A stretch of DNA of 64,000 nucleotides from Salinimicrobium gaetbulicola. GTDB lineage: Bacteria > Bacteroidota > Bacteroidia > Flavobacteriales > Flavobacteriaceae. The notes beneath the pieces were generated by a model, which saw only the letters and a program-made list of their open reading frames with translations, searched no databases and was not told where the DNA came from. The position numbers and the translations under genes were made by a program. Where the stretch lies: positions 142,786 through 206,785 of the forward strand of contig NZ_JBHTJP010000002.1 in the NCBI RefSeq assembly GCF_042676025.1, read 5' to 3'. This document shows positions 31,907 to 38,492 of the stretch, one piece after another (the first letter of the stretch is position 1; every line of letters starts with the position of its first letter).

Positions 31907-31914
31907 CAAAGATA
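31907..31914 (-). promoter_or_regulatory. Candidate -7 box of rhlE (TATCTTTG)
   Basis: On the minus strand TATCTTTG is followed by TAC and lies 113 bases before the rhlE ATG. No TTG is seen at the right distance upstream. Confidence 0.45.
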
Positions 31915-31966
31915 AGCTTTTTATCTTCTAATACTACATTAGTCAAAAACCGGGCCGTGAAAACGG

Positions 31967-32545
31967 CTATTTGATAATGACTTCATACTTATCTAAAAGC
32001 CCAGAAATATTGGTAGTTGAAAAAGTAGCTTTCTTGATATTATTGTTTTCCGGGTCAAGGGATAAATTATAAGCTGTTTCCATATCTGCATTTTCGAGAA
32101 TGGTGTGGTCAAAGATTACCTCCTTTAAATTACAGTCACTAAAAATACTATTTGATAGATCAGCTTCGGTAAAATCAGCCTGTTCTAAAGTACAGTTTAA
32201 GAAGTTTGTTCCTTTTAGTTTAAGACCGAAAAATGAAGAGAAATTAAGCTGACAGTCCTTAAAAGAAAAAGATAATAGAATAGGGTTGCAAGCCTCAAAT
32301 TTTAGTCCGAGCAACTTACAATTTGTGAATCGACACTCCTGAACGGTCGTGCCTGTTAATGCTGCGTTACTCAGATCACAATTTTTGAATTCACATTCTG
32401 AAAAATTTGTATTGGTAAGATGAAGGTTGGATAGATCACATCCTATGAAATGACAATTGTCAAAATCAATTTTTGCGAGCTCATATCCTGCAAAAGTGAT
32501 GTTCTCAAAAATTTCATCCCTGTAAAAGGGCAAATTTAAAAGCAT
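31967..32545 (-). CDS. Pentapeptide repeat protein
   Basis: A 192-residue protein made almost wholly of A(D/N)LxX-type pentapeptides, forming a right-handed quadrilateral beta-helix. Examples in order are 'IDFDNCHFIGCDLSNLHLTN', 'TNFSECEFKNCDLSNAAL', 'CTLEQADFTEADLSNSIFSD' and 'CNLKEVIFDHTILENADMET'. Cys and Phe occupy the inward positions in many coils, as in Qnr-like gyrase-protecting proteins. Whether this one binds gyrase cannot be told. No signal peptide is seen, so it is probably cytoplasmic. It lies 9 bases after the OstA-like gene, in one operon with it. Confidence 0.85.
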   Translation of the reverse strand: MLLNLPFYRDEIFENITFAGYELAKIDFDNCHFIGCDLSNLHLTNTNFSECEFKNCDLSNAALTGTTVQECRFTNCKLLGLKFEACNPILLSFSFKDCQLNFSSFFGLKLKGTNFLNCTLEQADFTEADLSNSIFSDCNLKEVIFDHTILENADMETAYNLSLDPENNNIKKATFSTTNISGLLDKYEVIIK

Positions 32546-32554
32546 TGTAGGTAA

Positions 32555-32926
32555 TTAGCAGCCTTTGGGGCAAACCTTGTCATTGGCTTTAAGGTAAGCG
32601 ACTCCTCCGGCAATATCCAGTTTAAGAGTGGTTGAACCAAGATCTGACGCTAAACGTCTCTTCCCGTGAAGGCGAAGTTCTTTAAACCCACTTATCGTAA
32701 ATGTTTTGGTTTTACGATCATACACGATCTTATCTGCTTTCTCGATTTCTACAATGTCTGAAGCAAAGTGAACATTGCCAGTGAATTCAACGATCTGGCG
32801 ACCATTGCGAAAAGAACTTTTATCTCCCGAAAAAACAACATCATCACCTTTAAACACTACGTGTCCTTCCTGTGCGAAAAGGCCTGTACTCATTAATGCG
32901 AACAATAATAGGAATAGTGGTTTCAT
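32555..32926 (-). CDS. Exported LptA/OstA-like protein
   Basis: A 123-residue periplasmic protein: signal peptide 'LFLLLFALMSTGLFAQ', then a beta-jellyroll-like stretch, 'GRQIVEFTGNVHFASDIVEI' followed by 'ADKIVYDRKTKTFTISGFKE'. This follows the LptA/OstA N-terminal pattern (gNV, then an a-kivYd strand, then a G-k-l strand). The typical LptA is longer, so this may be a short relative or a specialised lipid-binding protein. The C-terminus ends 'KVCPKGC', a Cys pair possibly forming a disulfide. It is the first gene of a two-gene unit with the pentapeptide protein. The assignment is moderate. Confidence 0.6.
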   Translation of the reverse strand: MKPLFLLLFALMSTGLFAQEGHVVFKGDDVVFSGDKSSFRNGRQIVEFTGNVHFASDIVEIEKADKIVYDRKTKTFTISGFKELRLHGKRRLASDLGSTTLKLDIAGGVAYLKANDKVCPKGC

Positions 32927-33198
32927 AGTCTGGTTCTTAAGCAGCCAATATAATAAAAGTGTGTTAAAAACACTACCTATTCGGCTTCTTTTTGAGCGAA
33001 TTGGGATAAAATTTTTGATCCATGTGTATTGAAAATAAAAATGAATTTCTCTTAATAATTTAAAAAATATATAAATAATCGGGTATTTAGGGGTTAAAAT
33101 TAGGGATTTTTATCAAAGCTTTGGCTGTCCGTTAACCATAAGGAGAATTATTTATTTAAATATTGAGGTATATAAATTGATGAACAATAATCAAACCT
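32927..33198. other. AT-rich divergent intergenic region
   Basis: 272 bases between the OstA-like gene (minus) and the L,D-transpeptidase gene (plus). The sequence is AT-rich with no ORF and no strong hairpin. It presumably holds both promoters, but I could not identify a full TTG/TAnnTTTG pair on either strand. Confidence 0.5.
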
Positions 33199-34179
33199 AT
33201 GAAAGTGGATAAAGATCTGATATACAGATTATTTAATTCGTTGATCGTCTTAAGTGTGATTCTTTTTGTGATCTATTCTTGTAATCCCGGAGAAGCCGAA
33301 ATAGATTCAACAAACATTAAGTCAGAACGAAATGTTAAGGATACAGTGGCTATTCCGAAGAAGGTAGAAAAGGAACCGGCACTCGTTGTTACTTACCATA
33401 TTGACTCGATGCAGACCAAAGCCAAAGTTGATAGTTTTAAAAACAAATACAGCCCAGAGCAACAGCACCTGATTTTTGCCTTGAACAGGGTAGACGCGAG
33501 AAGGCTTAATAAAGGGGATGTGCTAATTGTTCCTGACACTTTAACCGGTGACCTAATTGATTATTCTCCTTTTCCTAGAAATCTTGAAATTCTCGACTCA
33601 ATTCCTCAAACTGTGCTTATTTCACAACGTGTTCAGGGAATTGCTTTATACGAGCATAGTAAACTGGTAAGATGGGGGCCTGTTAGTTCAGGGAAAAGAT
33701 CTACTCCAACTCCTAACGGACTCCATTACGGAAATTTTAAGGCCCGAAAAAAGATTAGCACCATTAATCCGGACTGGTTGATGCCATACTATTTTAATTT
33801 CATGAATTTTGAAGGAGTTGGTGTACATGAATATTCAATGCCTGGTTTTCCTGCAAGTCATGCTTGCGTCCGACTTAGAAAGGAGGATGCCATGTATGTT
33901 TACGACTGGGCTGAACAATGGAAACTGAGTGATGACGCCAATACCATTCTTCAGAATGGTACTCCTTTTATGGTCTTTGGAAAATATGATTTTGAAAAGC
34001 CGGTTCCCTGGTTAAACCTTGCCAAGGATCATGAGGATAACCTCTTGACCTCTGTAGAAAAGGACACCTTACAGGCATATGTAAAAGCCTATTTTGAGGA
34101 TGAGAGAAATTTTGCCAAACCTGAAGCTGAGAATGAACTACTTCTGCCTCCCGTAAACGAATTGGAGACAATAGAATAA
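33199..34179 (+). CDS. L,D-transpeptidase (YkuD domain), lipoprotein-like
   Basis: A 326-residue envelope enzyme; YkuD proteins make 3-3 peptidoglycan cross-links or attach proteins to peptidoglycan. The N-terminal span 'LIVLSVILFVIYSC' ends in a possible lipobox Cys at about residue 28. Residues about 75-115 resemble a LysM-like segment ('LIFALNRVDARRLNKGDVLI'). The catalytic domain has 'RVQGIALYEHSKLVRWGPVS' and the active site 'FPASHACVRLRKEDA', where the usual S-H-G-C-V-R has Ala for Gly; His and Cys are kept. The C-terminal tail is acidic. It is monocistronic with a terminator at 34181. Confidence 0.87.
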   Translation: MKVDKDLIYRLFNSLIVLSVILFVIYSCNPGEAEIDSTNIKSERNVKDTVAIPKKVEKEPALVVTYHIDSMQTKAKVDSFKNKYSPEQQHLIFALNRVDARRLNKGDVLIVPDTLTGDLIDYSPFPRNLEILDSIPQTVLISQRVQGIALYEHSKLVRWGPVSSGKRSTPTPNGLHYGNFKARKKISTINPDWLMPYYFNFMNFEGVGVHEYSMPGFPASHACVRLRKEDAMYVYDWAEQWKLSDDANTILQNGTPFMVFGKYDFEKPVPWLNLAKDHEDNLLTSVEKDTLQAYVKAYFEDERNFAKPEAENELLLPPVNELETIE

Positions 34180-34180
34180 A

Positions 34181-34205
34181 AAAAAGCCCGAAAGGGCTTT
34201 TTTTA
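34181..34205. terminator. Bidirectional terminator between YkuD and hydrolase genes
   Basis: AAAGCCC/GGGCTTT stem with an A run on the left and a T run on the right; it serves both convergent genes. Confidence 0.82.
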
Positions 34206-34217
34206 GTAAGAACACTT

Positions 34218-35126
34218 CTAAAAATTAAATCGCTCTTTATAACTGATCAAAGCTTTTCCCAGGTCATCTTTTGCCTCCAGGAAAGGTATGTGTCCCACCT
34301 TACTTTCCCATAATAGCATTTTTGGAAAATTCACATCTTTATAATGATCTGGTCCAATCATCCAATCCTCGCTACCATAGAAAAATAGAACGGGCATTTC
34401 CATCTTATCAGTTAGATGTTTAAAATCGACCCAGAATTCGGGATTACTCATAGCGGCATTGCCAAAATCATAGTTCCAGTTAGGTATTCCTTCGTAAGTT
34501 TTATTCATGACCACTTCATTTTTTGGATCTTTATAAGCCATTTTCCAGAACACCTCATTTTCACGCAGTTTATTTCCAAAGTAGCCCATTCTTTCCATTA
34601 CAGTCATGCTGTCAGTTTCACAGGAATCATATGATTCTCCCACAAATTCAGCGGCCTTTGGAAACCAGCTTTCGCAACATGTCTGACTGATGTTAAGGGT
34701 GCAGTTGATCATCAACATTCCTTTGTGAGCTTCCGGATATCTTTCAGCGTACCCCATTTGTAAAAGCCCTCCAAAAGAATGCCCCAGCGTTAACCAGCTT
34801 TCATATCCTAGAAATTCTCTAAGCTCCTCAAAATCCAAGGCCATTCGGTCCATAGAGAAATTTCCATCAGCAGGACTTTTGGATCGCCCTACGCCGCGTT
34901 GATCTAGATAAACTATGGTGAAATGTTCTTCCATAAATTTTCCGAAGAATTCCTCAAACCAATAACTACCCGATCCGGGACCTCCGTGTAAATATAGGAG
35001 AGGAGTGCCATTACCTTCTACTTTTACGTAAAGTTCTACCCCGTCTGATGTGGTGAATTTCTTTTCCTCTGCCACCATTGTGAAGCAGGTAAACAACAGC
35101 ATTATTAACAAAAATCTTTTTTTCAT
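34218..35126 (-). CDS. Exported alpha/beta hydrolase, proline iminopeptidase-like
   Basis: A 302-residue alpha/beta hydrolase resembling proline iminopeptidases. It starts with a signal peptide, 'RFLLIMLLFTCFTMVAEE', so it probably acts in the periplasm. The oxyanion loop is 'LLYLHGGPGSGSYWFEEFF', followed by 'IVYLDQRGVGRS', a hallmark of this clan. The nucleophile Ser is in 'LTLGHSFGGLLQMGYA', the acid is near 'LFFYGSEDWMIGPDHY' and the base is the His of 'SKVGHIPFLEA'. ATG 35126 begins the signal peptide; a longer frame from 35189 reads through Gly/Pro-rich junk. The substrate is uncertain. Confidence 0.85.
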   Translation of the reverse strand: MKKRFLLIMLLFTCFTMVAEEKKFTTSDGVELYVKVEGNGTPLLYLHGGPGSGSYWFEEFFGKFMEEHFTIVYLDQRGVGRSKSPADGNFSMDRMALDFEELREFLGYESWLTLGHSFGGLLQMGYAERYPEAHKGMLMINCTLNISQTCCESWFPKAAEFVGESYDSCETDSMTVMERMGYFGNKLRENEVFWKMAYKDPKNEVVMNKTYEGIPNWNYDFGNAAMSNPEFWVDFKHLTDKMEMPVLFFYGSEDWMIGPDHYKDVNFPKMLLWESKVGHIPFLEAKDDLGKALISYKERFNF

Positions 35127-35256
35127 TTTTTTGGCGGTTATTATTGAAACGCCCCGGCCGGGACCGGGGTTGGTTTCTGGTTCAAACAATTATTCTTTTT
35201 TATAACAGTCTATCCAGTGACTTTTCAATTGGATCTTTGTTACACGGTAACTGAAA

Positions 35257-35718
35257 TTATTTTTCAGGAGTGGAACCCGGGGCATTCTTTGCGTCGTTTC
35301 CAGACCACTGTTCCATTACCTCAGGCGCAGGCCTGGCATTGTCACCTTCTCCATAAACAGTGGAACTGCCGTGAGTATAAAATGCTTCCCAATCTACTCC
35401 CTGTGGATCTGTGATCCAGCTCTTTTGAGATTTAGAATAACAACAAGTGCATTCACCTTCTTCCCGAACCGCACCTTTAGCTTGCTGCATACCTGCATAA
35501 ATTTCCTTCAGTTCTGCCTCACTATCTGTTTGGAGCCCCAGGTGTTCGATTCCTGTTTCGGAATGGCCGGAAGAAATAGCATAGTTGATCCTGGGATCTT
35601 CCAGCATCCATTTGGCATAATCGGGTTTGATAAGGCTGGGTTGTGTATTGAATAAGGCAGTATAGAACTCAATACTTTCTTTTAGATCTTTAACTCTTAC
35701 GTGTACGTGAAAGGTTTT
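35257..35718 (-). CDS. VOC-family protein of the ArsI/CadI type
   Basis: A 153-residue vicinal-oxygen-chelate protein: 'FHVHVRVKDLKESIEFYTAL' then 'YAKWMLEDPRINYAI', 'GIEHLGLQTDSEAELKEIYA', the thiol motif 'GECTCCYSKSQKSWITDPQG' and 'VDWEAFYTHG'. The C-T-C-C-Y-x-K-S segment followed by W-I-T-D-P-x-G is typical of ArsI (C-As lyase) and CadI. No arsR, arsenic methylase or efflux gene is in the window. It lies next to thiol/sulfur genes. Start ATG 35718; an upstream frame to 35766 adds 16 unrelated residues. The actual substrate is open. Confidence 0.82.
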   Translation of the reverse strand, partial: KTFHVHVRVKDLKESIEFYTALFNTQPSLIKPDYAKWMLEDPRINYAISSGHSETGIEHLGLQTDSEAELKEIYAGMQQAKGAVREEGECTCCYSKSQKSWITDPQGVDWEAFYTHGSSTVYGEGDNARPAPEVMEQWSGNDAKNAPGSTPEK

Positions 35719-35785
35719 CATTTGTATCAATTTTAAAGTTTCGCTATCAAGACTGCAGCGCTTCAAAAAAGACGCAAAAAAATTA

Positions 35786-35825
35786 AAAAAAAATCCCGCA
35801 TAGAATTTTACTTCAAAGCGGGATC
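35786..35825 (-). terminator. Terminator of the rhodanese-OsmC unit
   Basis: ATCCCGC (35793-35799) pairs with GCGGGAT (35818-35824); the minus-strand continuation is T-rich. It separates osmC from the VOC gene. Confidence 0.75.
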
Positions 35826-35845
35826 TTGGGTGTAGGGGGTACTGT

Positions 35846-36295
35846 TTAGCTAAAAGAAAGACTGTTTTCCAATTCTATAACAGGCTGAAGCAGCACTTCA
35901 GTCTTTAAAGAGTTAGTAATAAGACAGGCTTTTTCAGCCTTATGTAAGATCTTTTCAGCTTTTTCACGGTCTTCCTCATTTACAATGGTAAGTACCGGCT
36001 CTAAGATAACTTCAGACATGGCAAATTTTCCATCCACCTTGCTTAATTTTCCTTTTGCAGGACAGCTGAAATTCTTGAACTCAAGTTTAGAATTTTCAGC
36101 AATAGCGAGGAACGTGGTCATAAAACAACTGTTCACTGCAGCTGTGAATAAATGTTCGGGAGACCAGATTCCTGCCATTCCTTTTGGGAATTCCGGTGGG
36201 GTTGCCACTTCAATTTTTTGATTTAATTCAAGAGATGATATTTCTCCTTTTCGGTCAGATTTCCAATCGAGATCAACTTTATAATAATGCTCCAT
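35846..36295 (-). CDS. OsmC-family peroxiredoxin-like protein
   Basis: OsmC/Ohr proteins reduce organic hydroperoxides or act on thiol compounds. The 149-residue protein has 'ATPPEFPKGMAGIWSPEHLF' followed by the first reactive Cys in 'TAAVNSCFMTTFLAIAENS', and a second Cys in 'KILHKAEKACLITNSLKTEV', the usual pair, plus one extra Cys in 'FKNFSCPAKGKL'. It ends the group rhodanese-rhodanese-Cys membrane protein-OsmC, which suggests work on sulfane sulfur or persulfide rather than only peroxide; this is inference from context. Confidence 0.88.
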   Translation of the reverse strand: MEHYYKVDLDWKSDRKGEISSLELNQKIEVATPPEFPKGMAGIWSPEHLFTAAVNSCFMTTFLAIAENSKLEFKNFSCPAKGKLSKVDGKFAMSEVILEPVLTIVNEEDREKAEKILHKAEKACLITNSLKTEVLLQPVIELENSLSFS

Positions 36296-36337
36296 GAGTT
36301 TAGTGTTTTTATGGTTCTAAGTTAGAAGGCTTTTATG

Positions 36338-36556
36338 TCAATTTTTGTGATCTGCATCAGGTTCCACCTCACAGCTACCACCGGGACAATTTCCACCGGC
36401 ACAACCAAATCCGAATAATCCCATGAGGCTAACATAGGAACCTAACGCAACTCCCCACCACTGGCCGGCCGAAAAAGCCTGGGCCAGTACAAGCACACCA
36501 ATTGCGAGGTAAGCGCCGCGGGTAAAGGTCCACCCTGTTAAAAGCCTCTTTTTCAT
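36338..36556 (-). CDS. Small two-span membrane protein with Cys-rich C-terminus
   Basis: A 72-residue protein with two hydrophobic segments ('AYLAIGVLVLAQAFSA' and 'WWGVALGSYVSLMGLFGF') and a Cys-rich tail, 'GFGCAGGNCPGGSCEVEPD'. The three Cys could bind a metal or carry sulfur. Its start codon overlaps the rhodanese stop by one base (TAATG), which implies translational coupling. Short membrane proteins of this kind, some in the DUF2892/YgaP group, often accompany rhodaneses; YgaP itself fuses the two. The role is inferred to be membrane transfer of sulfane sulfur, but this is unproven. Confidence 0.65.
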   Translation of the reverse strand: MKKRLLTGWTFTRGAYLAIGVLVLAQAFSAGQWWGVALGSYVSLMGLFGFGCAGGNCPGGSCEVEPDADHKN

Positions 36557-36867
36557 TATAGTTTATTTTGAAGGTTTCTCCATCCGCCACCGTTATACAC
36601 ATCTGTGAAGCCATTTGCCTGAAGGATGGATTTTGCCGAAGCACTTCGCATTCCAGAGGCACAGCAGGTGATGACGGTCTGGTGTTTATTTAATTTTTTT
36701 AGATTATTGGAAAGGCTGTTCAAAGGGATGTTTTTGGATCCTTTTATATGCCCTGAAGTATATTCCTTTTTTGTGCGGACGTCAATAATGACCCCTCCGT
36801 TTTTTATCATTTCTGAATATTCGGGTTGTTCTCCCAATCCGAATAAATTTTTAAGTGCAGTAAGCAT
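36556..36867 (-). CDS. Rhodanese-like sulfurtransferase
   Basis: A 103-residue single rhodanese domain. Family features are 'GGVIIDVRTKKEYTSGHIKG' and 'SKNIPLNSLSNNL', with the active-site loop 'VITCCASGMRSASAKSILQA', where Cys-Cys precedes A-S-G-M-R. It carries the same CCASGMRS loop as the neighbour at 36871. The N-terminal 'MLTALKNLFGLGEQPEY' is a short hydrophobic helix. It is coupled to the membrane protein downstream (1-base overlap) and follows the first rhodanese by 3 bases. Confidence 0.9.
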   Translation of the reverse strand: MLTALKNLFGLGEQPEYSEMIKNGGVIIDVRTKKEYTSGHIKGSKNIPLNSLSNNLKKLNKHQTVITCCASGMRSASAKSILQANGFTDVYNGGGWRNLQNKL

Positions 36868-36870
36868 AGA

Positions 36871-37155
36871 TTAAGCAGATTTTGATTGTAAATAATTAAC
36901 TTCAAGCCACGAACCGCCATTAACGCAGTCTATTCCCTGCCTGCTAAGAAAGTTAGCTGCCTGGCTGCTTCGCATTCCTGAAGCACAACACAATATAAGC
37001 GGGGCATTCATAGTGTCCAGTTCATCCATTCTATGAGGGATCTCGTTCAGTGGGATATTTAATGAACCGGAAACATGCCCACCGCTAAATTCTCCCCGGG
37101 TGCGCACATCTATAATAGTACCTTTATTTTCTTTTATTAAATTTTCAATTTCCAT
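36871..37155 (-). CDS. Rhodanese-like sulfurtransferase (first gene of unit)
   Basis: A single rhodanese domain of about 94 residues with 'GTIIDVRTRGEFSGGHVSGS', 'LNIPLNEIPHRMDELD' and active site 'LILCCASGMRSSQAANFLSR'. The ATGs at 37185, 37170, 37164 and 37155 are in frame. The -7 box at 37183-37190 places the transcript start near 37178, which excludes 37185 and disfavours 37170; 37155 gives the family-like start M-E-I-E-N-L-I. It leads a unit of rhodanese, rhodanese, membrane protein and OsmC. An FNR-like dyad (37213-37226) lies upstream. Confidence 0.88.
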   Translation of the reverse strand: MEIENLIKENKGTIIDVRTRGEFSGGHVSGSLNIPLNEIPHRMDELDTMNAPLILCCASGMRSSQAANFLSRQGIDCVNGGSWLEVNYLQSKSA

Positions 37156-37182
37156 AGAATTCATTTTCATGATTAACAGGCA

Positions 37183-37226
37183 CAAAAATAGGTTGATAGA
37201 GCGGGGTGTTCAGTTACTTTTGTTAC
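37183..37226 (-). promoter_or_regulatory. Rhodanese unit promoter with Crp/FNR-type site
   Basis: On the minus strand GTAACAAAAGTAAC (37213-37226; 5-4-5 dyad, one arm mismatched from GTAACnnnnGTTAC) is followed after exactly 22 bases by TATTTTTG (37183-37190). The site is centred about 41 bases before the predicted start, the position of class II Crp/FNR activation. The DUF302 gene has the same arrangement. Confidence 0.6.
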
Positions 37227-37295
37227 ACAAGAAGGAAATAAAAAAGATCCGGAATTAATGGTATTCCGGATCTTAAATGATATTCTTTATAAGAT

Positions 37296-37685
37296 CTAAT
37301 TAAGATTATCGATCACCTTTTTTAATTTCTCCCGAACCTGTTCTGCAATGTCACCCAGGGAGTCATTTTTAACTGCCTGCATGGATGCTACAGGATCTAC
37401 TGCCGAAACTTCCACTTTTCCGTTATCCAGTTCCTGAACGATCACGTTGCAGGGTAACATGGTTCCAATCCTGCTTTCAGATTGGATCGCCTGGAACGCC
37501 ATATTAGGGTTGCAGGCTCCAAGGATGCGATACTTCCGAAAATCTTTATCAAGTTTCTTCTTAAAGGTTTCCTTTACATCGATCTCGGTTAAAATTCCAA
37601 AACCTTCTTGTTTTAGTTCTTCGGTGACTTTCTCAATAGCCCCGTCAAAATCTTCGTTTACCGTTTTTGTAAAATAATAGCTCAT
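37296..37685 (-). CDS. DUF302-domain protein
   Basis: A 129-residue protein of the DUF302 family, often found with sulfur- or metal-stress genes; the function is unknown. It shows the family's pattern: 'YYFTKTVNEDFDGAIEKVTE', 'EGFGILTEIDVKETFKKKL', 'YRILGACNPNMAFQAIQSE', 'IGTMLPCNVIVQEL', and 'VSAVDPVASMQAVKNDSL'. The two Cys (ACNP and LPCN) are the conserved ones. No signal peptide. It is its own unit, with a promoter dyad identical in layout to that of the rhodanese unit. Confidence 0.88.
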   Translation of the reverse strand: MSYYFTKTVNEDFDGAIEKVTEELKQEGFGILTEIDVKETFKKKLDKDFRKYRILGACNPNMAFQAIQSESRIGTMLPCNVIVQELDNGKVEVSAVDPVASMQAVKNDSLGDIAEQVREKLKKVIDNLN

Positions 37686-37722
37686 TTTTTTGTGGTCTTT
37701 TAGTTTGATACTTAAGGTACTA

Positions 37723-37766
37723 CAAAAATGAGTTTTTTGAAAGGCATTTTCAGTAACTCTTGTTAC
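37723..37766 (-). promoter_or_regulatory. DUF302 gene promoter with Crp/FNR-type site
   Basis: GTAACTCTTGTTAC (37753-37766, read on plus; perfect 5-4-5 dyad) is followed on the minus strand, after 22 bases, by CATTTTTG (37723-37730), a TAnnTTTG-like box. The same spacing and 18 of 22 matching bases around the dyad are seen at 37211-37230. Confidence 0.6.
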
Positions 37767-37775
37767 GAAATGGTC

Positions 37776-38420
37776 TTACTTCCCGGTTTCTTCTTCCCAA
37801 ACTTTTTCCAGAACTTCCTTGAAGGTTTCGGTGGCCTGAGCTCCTGAGACACCATGTTTATGATTAAATACAAAGAACGGGACACCTCGAACTCCAATTT
37901 GCTGTGCCTGCATTTCGTCCTGCTTTACTGCATAGCTCAATTCTTCGGAAGTTAAAGCGTTTCTCACCTCTTGTTCAGCTAAACCTGCTGAAATCCCAAT
38001 TTCCACAAGAGTTTCCTCATCGTCAATGTTCTTTGCTTCCGAAAAATGGGCGATAAACAGGGCTTCTTCAACTTCATTGGCAAGCCCTTTTTGGATCGCC
38101 AATTGAATAAGTAAGTGGGCCCTGAAGGAATTGGCCAGCACAGTGGAATTTGAATCGATCTTTAATCCGCTTTCCCTGGCCATGTCTTCCATATTACTGA
38201 ACATTTCCAAAGCCTGTTCCTTAGATACATTTTTCACCTGAGTGAAATAATCCAAAGTACTTAGTTCGGGTGAGGTTTTTATGGTTGGATCCAGCTGGAA
38301 ACTGTGCCAGCGGACTTCCACATTGTCTTTATGATTGAATTCTTTAAGCGCGTTCTCAAACTTATGCTTGCCTATATAACAAAAAGGGCAACGCACATCT
38401 GACCATATATCTACTGTCAT
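37776..38420 (-). CDS. DsbA-family oxidoreductase, FrnE type
   Basis: A 214-residue thioredoxin-fold protein with the active site 'IWSDVRCPFCYIGKHKFENA' (C-P-F-C), 'VRWHSFQLDPTIKTSPELS', 'LANSFRAHLLIQLAIQKG' and the cis-Pro loop 'IGVRGVPFFVFNHKHGVSGA', followed by 'QATETFKEVLEKVWEE'. This is the FrnE/2-hydroxychromene-2-carboxylate isomerase-like cytoplasmic group, which has disulfide-related roles in oxidative and metal stress. No signal peptide. It is 90 bases upstream of the DUF302 gene; the FNR-like site lies between them, so it may be transcribed separately. Confidence 0.88.
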   Translation of the reverse strand: MTVDIWSDVRCPFCYIGKHKFENALKEFNHKDNVEVRWHSFQLDPTIKTSPELSTLDYFTQVKNVSKEQALEMFSNMEDMARESGLKIDSNSTVLANSFRAHLLIQLAIQKGLANEVEEALFIAHFSEAKNIDDEETLVEIGISAGLAEQEVRNALTSEELSYAVKQDEMQAQQIGVRGVPFFVFNHKHGVSGAQATETFKEVLEKVWEEETGK

Positions 38421-38492
38421 GAATTTATTTTTTAAAGGAATACTATTAGCAAACTTTGAACCTAATATTAGAATCGGTCAAAACTACAGGAA

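Noticed and set aside
35150..35168. GC-rich hairpin CCCCGG...CCGGGG upstream of the hydrolase gene
   Set aside because: No T tract on either side, so I do not call it a terminator; it may be incidental.
35239..35251. GTTAC-ACG-GTAAC dyad upstream of the exported hydrolase
   Set aside because: It has reversed half-sites and a 3-base centre instead of GTAAC-4-GTTAC, and no -7 box at the matching distance, so it was not grouped with the two FNR-like sites.
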